Shown in pieces: positions 43,864 to 51,865 of a stretch of 64,000 nt of DNA. A program made the position numbers and the translations under genes. This DNA is from an uncultured Lachnospiraceae bacterium (lineage in GTDB: Bacteria > Bacillota > Clostridia > Lachnospirales > Lachnospiraceae). Each line of letters opens with the position of its first letter. Positions within the stretch are counted from its first letter, which is position 1. The notes beneath the pieces are model-generated. The model made no database searches. It had not been told where the DNA came from and saw nothing but the letters and a program-made list of their open reading frames with translations. The DNA lies in assembly GCA_900315505.1 (NCBI GenBank), contig OMZG01000004.1, forward strand, positions 41,986 through 105,985. Reading direction: 5' to 3'.

Positions 43864-44518
43864 TTAAACTGCCTGTAAATTTCTCCGGACTCAGATGCCC
43901 GTCCTCAACTATCACCATGATCATCTGATTGTCCTTTGCGAACAGCCTGGCCTTATTTCTCACGGAAAAATTCTCCCGGACCGAGCCGATACTCATATCT
44001 GCTTCCTGTATGCCGGAGGTAAGCACTCTGGCGCTCTTTCCGATGTCGCGTCCTGCATAGGCCTTGCCTGCGATAGTACCAAGGACTATCAGGCTGCCTC
44101 CGCATTCTGCCGTGCCACCAGGCTCTATATCACCGGTCACGAGAAGTCCGTAGCTGCTGATGACCTTCTGTCCGTTTGCGACATTACCGTCATGTATCTT
44201 CAGATAATCCCTCGTCTTCTCGAAGAAAAAGGCATCCTTCTTCCTTGCCATCTCCTTCTCGAAGAAACGATCCTTCGTATTCACAATGGATATCGTGACT
44301 TCACTGTTTCTCTCTATGGACTGGATCACTGCTTCCAGCTCTTCGTTGCTCAGGCTGCGTCCCTCGATGGTGAGAGACATCGTAGCCTCGCCCCAGAACC
44401 TCTTTGACTCGGCGAACTTCACGCACACCGATGTCAGCAGCTGCTCTATAGAAATATCAGGATTCATCACAAGCCTTATGCCATGCGGATATCCCTTGAT
44501 GATAAGGTCTTCTGTCAT
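43856..44518 (-). CDS. minC: Septum site-determining protein MinC
   Basis: Inhibits FtsZ at wrong sites; normally recruited to the membrane by MinD. The 220 residues have the N-terminal FtsZ-inhibiting domain (about 1-105) and the beta-helical C-terminal domain (LLVTGDIEPGGTAECGGSLIVLGTIAGKAYAG). The canonical RSGQ motif that contacts MinD reads ANGQ here. minD and minE, which usually follow in this operon in Lachnospiraceae, are absent: rodA starts inside the end of minC. Whether minDE lie elsewhere cannot be seen. Confidence 0.9.
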   Translation of the reverse strand: MTEDLIIKGYPHGIRLVMNPDISIEQLLTSVCVKFAESKRFWGEATMSLTIEGRSLSNEELEAVIQSIERNSEVTISIVNTKDRFFEKEMARKKDAFFFEKTRDYLKIHDGNVANGQKVISSYGLLVTGDIEPGGTAECGGSLIVLGTIAGKAYAGRDIGKSARVLTSGIQEADMSIGSVRENFSVRNKARLFAKDNQMIMVIVEDGHLSPEKFTGSLNV

Positions 44519-44530
44519 TTCAATAGCTCC

Positions 44531-47380
44531 TTAGTCTACTACTCTTCCATTCGTATTCACATCATTGGCCCCGCCCTTCAGAAGCTTCTCAGATGACTTC
44601 ACCTTGAAGTAAACACCGAGAATATTCTTCGATACATCGGCTGCATTGTGCGATGTATATCCGAATGGGATTCTCGTGGCGATAGATATCTCTGGCGATG
44701 AATACGGAGCATATGCGACAAACAGTGCATGGTTCGCATGACCACTCTGCTGCGCCGTACCAGTCTTACCTGCTACCTCAACAGGGAAATTGTCAAAGGT
44801 CTCGAGACCCTCAGTCACCATCCTCATTCCTGAATGGATGGCCGACCATTCACCTGAATTCAGTACATCAATATGCCTCTTCTTATCAGGCTTATAGGTC
44901 TTAAGCGTCTTCCCGTCAGGACTCTCCACATGATCAAGAAGAGTATATTTATATACATCACCGCTGCTTGCGACAGCAGTCACATATCGTGAAAGAGCGA
45001 TCGTCGTGTAGTTATTGTCAGACTGACCGATGGCTGCCATTACCGGGAACTGGGTAGCAATATGAGAGGTATTCTCATTGATCTCTACACCCGTCTTCTC
45101 ACCGAGTCCGTACAGCTTCGCATACTTCTGAATCCGTCTGATACCGCGGGCATCATTGTAATTATTGTCCCCGCCGGCCAGTCTCCAGCCGACCTCGTAG
45201 AAGAAATAGTTACATGAATCCCTGATAGCCTCAGAGACATTGATGACTCCGTGGCTTCCCGGATATATCCAGCACTTAGGCTTGTTCGATACCTTTTCGA
45301 AGACTCTCTTGTCCTCGATGGTGGATGATGTCGTGATGACACCCTCTGCGAGTCCTGCTGTGGATGTCACGAGCTTGAAGGTAGAACCAGGCGCAGTCCT
45401 CTGCTGCGTCGCGTAATTGTACAGAGGATTCGATGTATTTGCGAGCAGATATGAATAATAGTCATTATCTACTGCATTTGCCAGACGGTTATTATCATAT
45501 CCCGGATATGACACGAGGGCCAGCAGCTCACCGGTCTTCACATCTGTGATGACAGACGAACCATTAGATGGCTCGAGTCCCAGCATACCAGGAGTGAGCT
45601 CAAGACTCTTTATCTTTGACTTCACGAATGAATATGCGCTCATGCTGCCATTCACGAGAGCAGTACGGGTTGCATTGTCCTTCTTCAGGACACCCTGGTC
45701 ATAAAGGATGATGCAGAGACTCCTGCCGGAGATCTCATCATTAAGGATAGCATAATGGAATACTATCTTCTCGAAATCAGAATCCTTAACTATCGTCTTC
45801 AGGATATAGTCCACGAGCTCATCATAGAGCTCTGATGAGTCTACAAGCTGGTCCTCGCCAGAGAACTTCGTGTAGTCGATCCAGCCCTTTGACAGGCAGT
45901 GTCTCAGGTAGGTATAGACAGATATCTTCTCATCTGACCACTTCTTATAATACGAATCATCCTCGTTCTTCGACTGCTCGCCCAGAATATCAGAATTTCT
46001 CAGAAGTCTGATGATATAGGTCGAGTAATCCTGCCCCTCCTCGCTTAAGTCCTCGTATGCAGGAGCCTTCGGTGAGAGTATATTCTTCTGCACGTATGAC
46101 AGCGCCTTTTCCTGATGAGCCTGATAAGCATCGCTTACCTTGTGCTCAGTATCCGTCGATGACTTCTTTGACAGCTCGTCAATATCAATAAGATTATTAT
46201 TGACAAATGAGAAATATACACTGTACACCGGGACCACCACATTCGTGCCCGGCTTTCCCTCAGGGACCTTGTACTCCTTGATATTTGCGATCTTCGAATT
46301 CAGGATTCCTGCTATCTCCTTCTCCAGAAGATTGTATGTCTTCACCTGCAGATCCTTGTCTATAGACAGATATACATCATTTCCGGCCCTTGCCTTCTTC
46401 TCACTAGTGACTGAGATAGGCTTACCCTGTGCAGTAGCATATATCTTGCGATAGCCCTTCCTGCCTGAGAGAGTCGAGTCCATGACCTTCTCGATGCCGG
46501 TCTTTCCGACCTGGTCATTCATGGTCACGGTGTCGTCCTTAGCCTTTCTCTTCTCATACTCATCAGAAGAAATGGTGCCTGTATATCCGATGATGCTGGC
46601 AAAGGCCTCCGCATCGTTATACTTCCTGATAGAATCCTCCCTGATATCAGCACCGGTCAGGATATCGGTATTCTCCTTCACATACGATACGGTCTCCTGA
46701 CTCACATTGTAGGCGATAGGAGTCGCCATATACTGCTGATAGCGGTTCAGCCAGATCTTGTATCTGACTACAGCGATCTTGAAGCGGAGCGCATCATCAT
46801 ACTTCTTCGAGATACGGAACTTATTGCTGTCATTGTACAGATAGTCCATGATCTGCTCAGGAGTAGCATCTGCTGTATTGTATCCGAGATCTGTATCGAG
46901 ACCTAATTCTGTGGTCTTTGCCTTGCCGTAAACATCGGCGCGGAATCTGTTCACCGCGCTTCCGCTGTCACGGAAGGAAAGCTTACCGTCACTGTCACGG
47001 ACGATACCGAAGTCCAGGTCGATCTCATCACCGTTTTTCTCTATATTCGTGATAAGGTCCGCAATCTCAGCATTGAATTTCTCTGCCTTGTCACTGCTGT
47101 CCTTGTAATTGCCATTATCCGTCAGGGTGACGGTATATGCCAGATCATTATATGCGAGAAGCTTGCCGTTCCTGTCGTAGATATTTCCTCTGACAGCATC
47201 CACAGGCTCGGTCTTCTCGATCTTCAGATTGTAATTGGATCTGTAGCTTTCTCCCCTGATTATCTGCAGGTAGAAAAGTCTCGCAATGAGGATCACTGCA
47301 AACATTGAAAAGAGCGCATATATAATATTTTTTCTTGAAGAAAAGATCCTGCCGAAGGCTTCTTTTATTTCGTCAAGCAC
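44531..47380 (-). CDS. mrdA: Penicillin-binding protein 2 (class B transpeptidase), enlarged
   Basis: Crosslinks peptidoglycan in the elongation machinery with RodA. The 949 residues begin with one membrane helix (about 19-38) and the dimerisation region (VRGNIYDRNGKLLAYND near 58). The transpeptidase domain has APGSTFK (SxxK, near 664), SCNYF (SxN) and KTGTAQQSG (near 868). E. coli PBP2 is ~630 residues; the extra ~300 lie mainly between about 370 and 610, ahead of the catalytic domain. Such large PBP2 proteins are seen in other Lachnospiraceae. Upstream mreBCD and downstream rodA give the elongasome context. Confidence 0.95.
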   Translation of the reverse strand: MLDEIKEAFGRIFSSRKNIIYALFSMFAVILIARLFYLQIIRGESYRSNYNLKIEKTEPVDAVRGNIYDRNGKLLAYNDLAYTVTLTDNGNYKDSSDKAEKFNAEIADLITNIEKNGDEIDLDFGIVRDSDGKLSFRDSGSAVNRFRADVYGKAKTTELGLDTDLGYNTADATPEQIMDYLYNDSNKFRISKKYDDALRFKIAVVRYKIWLNRYQQYMATPIAYNVSQETVSYVKENTDILTGADIREDSIRKYNDAEAFASIIGYTGTISSDEYEKRKAKDDTVTMNDQVGKTGIEKVMDSTLSGRKGYRKIYATAQGKPISVTSEKKARAGNDVYLSIDKDLQVKTYNLLEKEIAGILNSKIANIKEYKVPEGKPGTNVVVPVYSVYFSFVNNNLIDIDELSKKSSTDTEHKVSDAYQAHQEKALSYVQKNILSPKAPAYEDLSEEGQDYSTYIIRLLRNSDILGEQSKNEDDSYYKKWSDEKISVYTYLRHCLSKGWIDYTKFSGEDQLVDSSELYDELVDYILKTIVKDSDFEKIVFHYAILNDEISGRSLCIILYDQGVLKKDNATRTALVNGSMSAYSFVKSKIKSLELTPGMLGLEPSNGSSVITDVKTGELLALVSYPGYDNNRLANAVDNDYYSYLLANTSNPLYNYATQQRTAPGSTFKLVTSTAGLAEGVITTSSTIEDKRVFEKVSNKPKCWIYPGSHGVINVSEAIRDSCNYFFYEVGWRLAGGDNNYNDARGIRRIQKYAKLYGLGEKTGVEINENTSHIATQFPVMAAIGQSDNNYTTIALSRYVTAVASSGDVYKYTLLDHVESPDGKTLKTYKPDKKRHIDVLNSGEWSAIHSGMRMVTEGLETFDNFPVEVAGKTGTAQQSGHANHALFVAYAPYSSPEISIATRIPFGYTSHNAADVSKNILGVYFKVKSSEKLLKGGANDVNTNGRVVD

Positions 47381-47906
47381 TTCTGCGTTCCCTCCTGTTC
47401 CTGATTCTTTCTAACAGCTCGTTCAGATGGTAAACCGGAAAATACAGTACCAGCGCACATATGACGGTGATCACCATCTCCGGCATCATGACTCCGATAA
47501 AATAATAATAGATATTCGTATGCCCCTTCGTGATGAAAAAAACAAGATATACTATGATCCCGTATATCAGATCCGTAGCTGCTGTCAGAAGCACCGGGAG
47601 TCTGATGCTGTCGCCAAAATATATCTTCCTGAAAAATCCATTCAGATAACCGAGGAGCATATAGATAAGTGTATATGTACCGAAAAGCTGCACTGAAAAC
47701 AGATCAAGCCAGAGTCCGGCCATAAGGCCGGTGAGTGCGCCGGTCTTCCTTCCACGCATGAATCCCATCATTGATACGAATACAAGACACAGATTCGGCG
47801 TTGATGAAAGCGAAAGACGCGGCATGACTGCAGTCTGCAATATAAACACAATAACGAGGGCCAGGAATATTATGCCCCCGCGTAACAGATAGTATAAGGT
47901 CTTCAT
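47373..47906 (-). CDS. mreD: Rod shape-determining protein MreD
   Basis: Membrane partner of MreC and PBP2. The 177 residues form five or six hydrophobic helices with PNLCLVFVSMMGFMRGRKTGALTGLMAGLWLDLFS, the family core. It overlaps mreC by 4 bp upstream and mrdA by 8 bp downstream. Confidence 0.93.
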   Translation of the reverse strand: MKTLYYLLRGGIIFLALVIVFILQTAVMPRLSLSSTPNLCLVFVSMMGFMRGRKTGALTGLMAGLWLDLFSVQLFGTYTLIYMLLGYLNGFFRKIYFGDSIRLPVLLTAATDLIYGIIVYLVFFITKGHTNIYYYFIGVMMPEMVITVICALVLYFPVYHLNELLERIRNRRERRSA

Positions 47907-48757
47907 GAACCTGATTCCTTCAACTGAGTGATCACAAGCACCTCTGAGAGATGTGTAAAATCAGCTACCGGTGTGATGGTTCCTGACTTCGTCAGATCAT
48001 CGCTTGAATCATCGATGTCTCCGATGTATCCGATCAGGATTCCCGGCAGATATTTGCTCGAAATGTTGCTCGTGACTACGGCATCACCGGACTTCACCTG
48101 ATTCTTCTCATCACGAAGCCCACTGAAGGTGATCATGCCGCTCTGCTGCATTCCCTCCAGACTTCCGCTCACTATCAGCTGATCCTCGGTATCTGCAACC
48201 TGCGCCGATACATTCGAATCATCATCAATGATGGAGCGGACATTTGCATAATGCCTGCCTGTGGAGACCACGACTCCCACGAGTCCGTTGTCTGCAATGA
48301 CATTCATATCGCGCTTAATGCCATCGGCGCTTCCCTTATTGATAGTGAAAGTGGAGAACCAGTTGCTCGTGCCCTTGGCTATGATACGGGCACCTGTGGT
48401 CTTGTACTTGTCATAGTCCTTGCTCAGGTCGAGAAGCTCCTGAAGCCTGTTAAGCTCGTTCTCACGGAGCTGAGTATTGGTAAGCCGTGACTCGAGCTCT
48501 GTGACTCTTGCCTCAAGCCTCTTATTCTGCTCTAAAAGCTTTTTCTTTTCGGTATGCTCCTCTACGGTATGCGAGATACCGGAGCCTGCTGCCGTAAGTC
48601 CCTGCTGCATCGGTGCGAATACATAGTCTGCCACCGACTGTAATGGTCCTCCTGTAAATCCTGTCGCATAGCTGAAAAACAGAATGACTATGCACAGAAG
48701 CCCCAGGAAAAGGAGTACCACATATCCTGGTATATTGATTCTGTCCTTCTTGTTCAT
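47903..48757 (-). CDS. mreC: Rod shape-determining protein MreC
   Basis: Periplasm-facing scaffold linking MreB, MreD and PBP2. The 284 residues have one membrane helix (about 11-30) and a coiled coil (about 65-105, EEHTEKKKLLEQNKRLEARVTEL). The two beta barrels contain GSADGIKRDMNVIADNGLVGVV and GDAVVTSNISSKYLPGILIG. It begins 4 bp after mreB. Confidence 0.94.
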   Translation of the reverse strand: MNKKDRINIPGYVVLLFLGLLCIVILFFSYATGFTGGPLQSVADYVFAPMQQGLTAAGSGISHTVEEHTEKKKLLEQNKRLEARVTELESRLTNTQLRENELNRLQELLDLSKDYDKYKTTGARIIAKGTSNWFSTFTINKGSADGIKRDMNVIADNGLVGVVVSTGRHYANVRSIIDDDSNVSAQVADTEDQLIVSGSLEGMQQSGMITFSGLRDEKNQVKSGDAVVTSNISSKYLPGILIGYIGDIDDSSDDLTKSGTITPVADFTHLSEVLVITQLKESGS

Positions 48758-48761
48758 GTCC

Positions 48762-49784
48762 TTAGCTGAATATCCTTGACTTCATCGTATATCCGAATCT
48801 GTCAAACCTGTCCTCCGAAAGCACCTTGCCGAGGCCTCTTGCCACGGTCTGCTCCCCGTCCTCTGCTATATTCATGCTGATATTAGTCATACTCTCGAAA
48901 AGCTCGACCAGTCCGCTGATCTGTGAGCTTCCACCAGTGACGTAGATTCCTGAATGAACTATATCCTTTGCGAGCTCAGGCGGAACTTTCTCCAGGATCA
49001 TCCTGATATTCGAGCCTACGCTCTCGAGCTCATCCTTGATCGCTTCATAGATGATATCGCTTGTAATGTCATACGGTCTCGGGAGACCACTTACGATATC
49101 ACGTCCTACTATAGATATTTTCTGCGGAGTCTCCTCTTCATTCTTCACGGCAGAGCCTATCTCCTCCTTCAGATCCTTCGCCGTCTTCCTGCCGATCACG
49201 AGGTTCTTTACTCTCTTCATGTATGTAACGATCGCGTCATCGAGCTTATTGCCGCCGAACGGAAGAAGCTCTGAGAGCACGAGTCCGCCAAGAGAAATGA
49301 CCGAGATCTCTGTGGTATCGGCGCCCATATCTACTACCATGACTCCGGTAGGCTCCGTGATATCGAGTCCGAGTCCTAAGGCATCCGCAAGAGGCTTCTC
49401 ACAGAGTCTGATGCTCTTTGCCTTGATACGGGTCTTTGCGAACATATCATAGAAGGCCTTCTTCTCTACCTCTGTGATATCGGTAGGTACAGCGATCACT
49501 ATATCCGAGCCCTTGAGGCGGGCATCTACTTTATCCTTCAGCACCTCGAGAAGCATCGTCTGCATATTGTCGAAATCAGCAATGACTCCGCCGACTATCG
49601 GAAATGATACATCGATATTCTCCGGTGCCTTCTCGTACATCTCGTATGCCTCGTCTCCGTAGGCATACATCTGGTTGCCTTCTACTATGGCTATAGTATT
49701 CTTCTCGTTAGTTACTGTATCAGATGCACGGCTGTATATCTTGAGATTGCCTGTGCCCATATCGATTCCGTAACCGTTAGTCAT
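48762..49784 (-). CDS. mreB: Actin-like cell shape protein MreB
   Basis: Bacterial actin that organises lateral wall growth at the inner membrane. The start is placed at the ATG 49784 (MTNGYGIDMGTGNLKIY) because AGGAGG lies 5 nt before it; a GTG 18 bp upstream is inside that region. The 340 residues show phosphate-1 GIDMGTGNLKIY, phosphate-2 GVMVVDMGADTTEISVI and the adenosine motif YVTGGSSQISGL. The usual MreB N-terminus (FGxDLGTANT) is altered, so it is a divergent MreB or Mbl-type member. It heads the mreBCD run. Confidence 0.92.
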   Translation of the reverse strand: MTNGYGIDMGTGNLKIYSRASDTVTNEKNTIAIVEGNQMYAYGDEAYEMYEKAPENIDVSFPIVGGVIADFDNMQTMLLEVLKDKVDARLKGSDIVIAVPTDITEVEKKAFYDMFAKTRIKAKSIRLCEKPLADALGLGLDITEPTGVMVVDMGADTTEISVISLGGLVLSELLPFGGNKLDDAIVTYMKRVKNLVIGRKTAKDLKEEIGSAVKNEEETPQKISIVGRDIVSGLPRPYDITSDIIYEAIKDELESVGSNIRMILEKVPPELAKDIVHSGIYVTGGSSQISGLVELFESMTNISMNIAEDGEQTVARGLGKVLSEDRFDRFGYTMKSRIFS

Positions 49785-49798
49785 GTTTTCCTCCTGTT

Positions 49799-50488
49799 TC
49801 ACAGCTGGGTCGTAATAAGCCCGCTTTCTCTGAAACTATAATACCTGAAGTCTCCGATTATCAGATGGTCAAGAAGCGGTATATCAAGCAGATGCCCTGC
49901 CTCCTGTGCCTGTCTGGTGACCGCAATGTCTGCATCGCTCGGACTCGGATCCCCGCTCGGATGATTGTGTACGATGATGACCGAGCTTGCCTTTTTCTTC
50001 AGGGCCTCTGCGAAGAGCTCCCTCGTGGAAAAGGTAGCGCTCTCAGCCGTCCCGATAAACATCGTGATACGATCCGTGATCCTCATCCTCACATCGAGTA
50101 TCAGAAGCACCACATACTCGCGGTGCTCGTAGCGGAGCTCCTGCATCACCACATCTGCTGCATCCTTCGCGCAGGTCAGTGGTACATTAAACTGCTTCCT
50201 GTCTGCGCGTGCCCTGATAGCTATCTGCTGTACTGCAAGCAGCAGATATGCTCTGGCCTCACCTATGCCATCGATAGACAAGAGCCCCTCCCGGTCTGCC
50301 TGCATCAAGGCATAGAAGCCTTCGTCCTCCTTAAGCACCTCGCCTGCCAGCTCGAGGGCACTCTTCCCCCTCGTACCGTTCCTGATGACGAGTGCTAAAA
50401 GCTCAGCATCCGTGAGGCTCGCGATTCCATACCTGGCGGCCTTTGTCTGCGGATCTACCGTTGTGGTCCATTGTCTTGTCTTCTCCAT
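49799..50488 (-). CDS. radC: RadC/YsxA family JAB-domain protein
   Basis: Putative metalloprotease-fold protein often found next to mreB; not a proven DNA-repair protein despite the name. The start is at the ATG 50488 (MEKTRQWTTTVD) with AGGAG 6 nt upstream. The 229 residues hold an N-terminal helix-hairpin-helix region (LTDAELLALVIRNG, IDGIGEARAYLLLA) and the JAMM motif in HNHPSGDPSPSDADI. It ends 14 bp before mreB. Confidence 0.94.
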   Translation of the reverse strand: MEKTRQWTTTVDPQTKAARYGIASLTDAELLALVIRNGTRGKSALELAGEVLKEDEGFYALMQADREGLLSIDGIGEARAYLLLAVQQIAIRARADRKQFNVPLTCAKDAADVVMQELRYEHREYVVLLILDVRMRITDRITMFIGTAESATFSTRELFAEALKKKASSVIIVHNHPSGDPSPSDADIAVTRQAQEAGHLLDIPLLDHLIIGDFRYYSFRESGLITTQL

Positions 50489-50555
50489 GATGTCTCCTCT
50501 CTCCTCTTCAGACATCACATGAAAATACATACGAAATAAAGATACCACATTCCTT

Positions 50556-51842
50556 TTATTTTTTCAATGAGGTCTCTCCGGCATTTATCAGATACTGAAG
50601 TGCCATCAGAATTCCGATCTTCGCATGCGGATAGGTGAGTCCTCCCTGGAAATATGCTGCATACGGGTCTCTCAAAGGTCCGTCCGCTGAAAGTTCTATC
50701 GAGGCACCGCTCACAAATGTGCCTGCTGCCATGATGACCTGATCCGAGTATCCCGGCATATCCCATGGCTCCGGCTTCACATAGCTGTCTATAGGTGAGG
50801 CTGCCTGGATTCCCTCGCAGAATGCGCACAGTGCCTCAGGTGTCACAAGCTCCACGGCCTGTATGATGTCGTGTCTGTCCTCGTCTGCCTTCGGTACGCA
50901 GGTATATCCTAATCCTTCGAATATCTTTGCGGCAAAAATGGCACCCTTCTCGGCACTTGCCGTGACTGTAGGCGCAAGGAAGAATCCCTGATAGAAGCTC
51001 CTCATTGCCTCCAGTGAAGCTCCTACCTCACGACCGAGTCCAGGGGATGTGAGCCTGTTGGCTGCATTCTCGATGCACTCTTCCTTTCCTACGATATATC
51101 CGCCGATAGGAGCGAGCCCTCCGCCCGGATTCTTTATCAGGCTTCCTGCCATGAAGTCTGCTCCGACCTCAAGCGGCTCCTTATCCTCTACGAACTCGCC
51201 GTAACAGTTATCTATAAATACCAGCACATCAGGCTTGATGCTTTTTACAAAATGAATGGCTTCCCCAATCTCGTCGACCGAGAATGACTTTCTCGTGGCA
51301 TATCCCTTTGAACGCTGGATTTCGACTACTTTTGTCGTATCATCGATCACATTTCTGATGGCATCGTAATCGAATGAACTGTCATCCTTCAGGTCTGCCT
51401 GCTTATACTTCACTCCGTACTCTGCGAGTGAACCCTTGCATGGATTGATTCCTATCACATCATCTAAGGTATCATACGGCTTGCCTGCTATCGAGACAAA
51501 GGTGTCTCCCGGACGCAGATTCGAGAACAGTGCCAGTGCTATCGCATGGGTTCCACAGGTGATCTGCGGTCTGACCAGTGCATCCTCGCCGTGAAATACA
51601 TCGGCATATACCTTCTCCAGGGTGTCACGCCCCACATCACCATATCCGTATCCCGTAGTGCCATTCAGGCAGTCGTAGGATACGCGGTTCTTGCGCATTG
51701 CCTGTATGACCTTTATCTGGTTCAGCTCGGCCAGCTTGTCGATCGCGTTGAAGCGATCTGTCAGTTGTGATTCGATGCTCTCTCCATATTCATATACCTC
51801 TCTGCTGATTCCCGCATCAAGGTAGAAATCTGCTAAATTCAA
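50556..51842 (-). CDS. PLP-dependent methionine gamma-lyase-family protein (YnbB type, PF06838)
   Basis: Fold-type I PLP enzyme related to cystathionine beta-lyases, sometimes annotated aluminium resistance protein; substrate unproven. The preferred start is the TTG at 51842 (reading MNLADFYLDAGIS), with GGAGG 6 nt upstream; a GTG 27 bp further up lacks a site. The ~428 residues show GTTGYGYGDVGRDTLEKVYADVFH, QITCGTHAIALALF, VFIDNCYGEFVE and the lysine site MAGSLIKNPGGGLAPIGGYI. It is coupled to mutS upstream. Confidence 0.88.
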   Translation of the reverse strand: MNLADFYLDAGISREVYEYGESIESQLTDRFNAIDKLAELNQIKVIQAMRKNRVSYDCLNGTTGYGYGDVGRDTLEKVYADVFHGEDALVRPQITCGTHAIALALFSNLRPGDTFVSIAGKPYDTLDDVIGINPCKGSLAEYGVKYKQADLKDDSSFDYDAIRNVIDDTTKVVEIQRSKGYATRKSFSVDEIGEAIHFVKSIKPDVLVFIDNCYGEFVEDKEPLEVGADFMAGSLIKNPGGGLAPIGGYIVGKEECIENAANRLTSPGLGREVGASLEAMRSFYQGFFLAPTVTASAEKGAIFAAKIFEGLGYTCVPKADEDRHDIIQAVELVTPEALCAFCEGIQAASPIDSYVKPEPWDMPGYSDQVIMAAGTFVSGASIELSADGPLRDPYAAYFQGGLTYPHAKIGILMALQYLINAGETSLKK

Positions 51843-51865
51843 AATATACCTCCGATTAATTAAGA

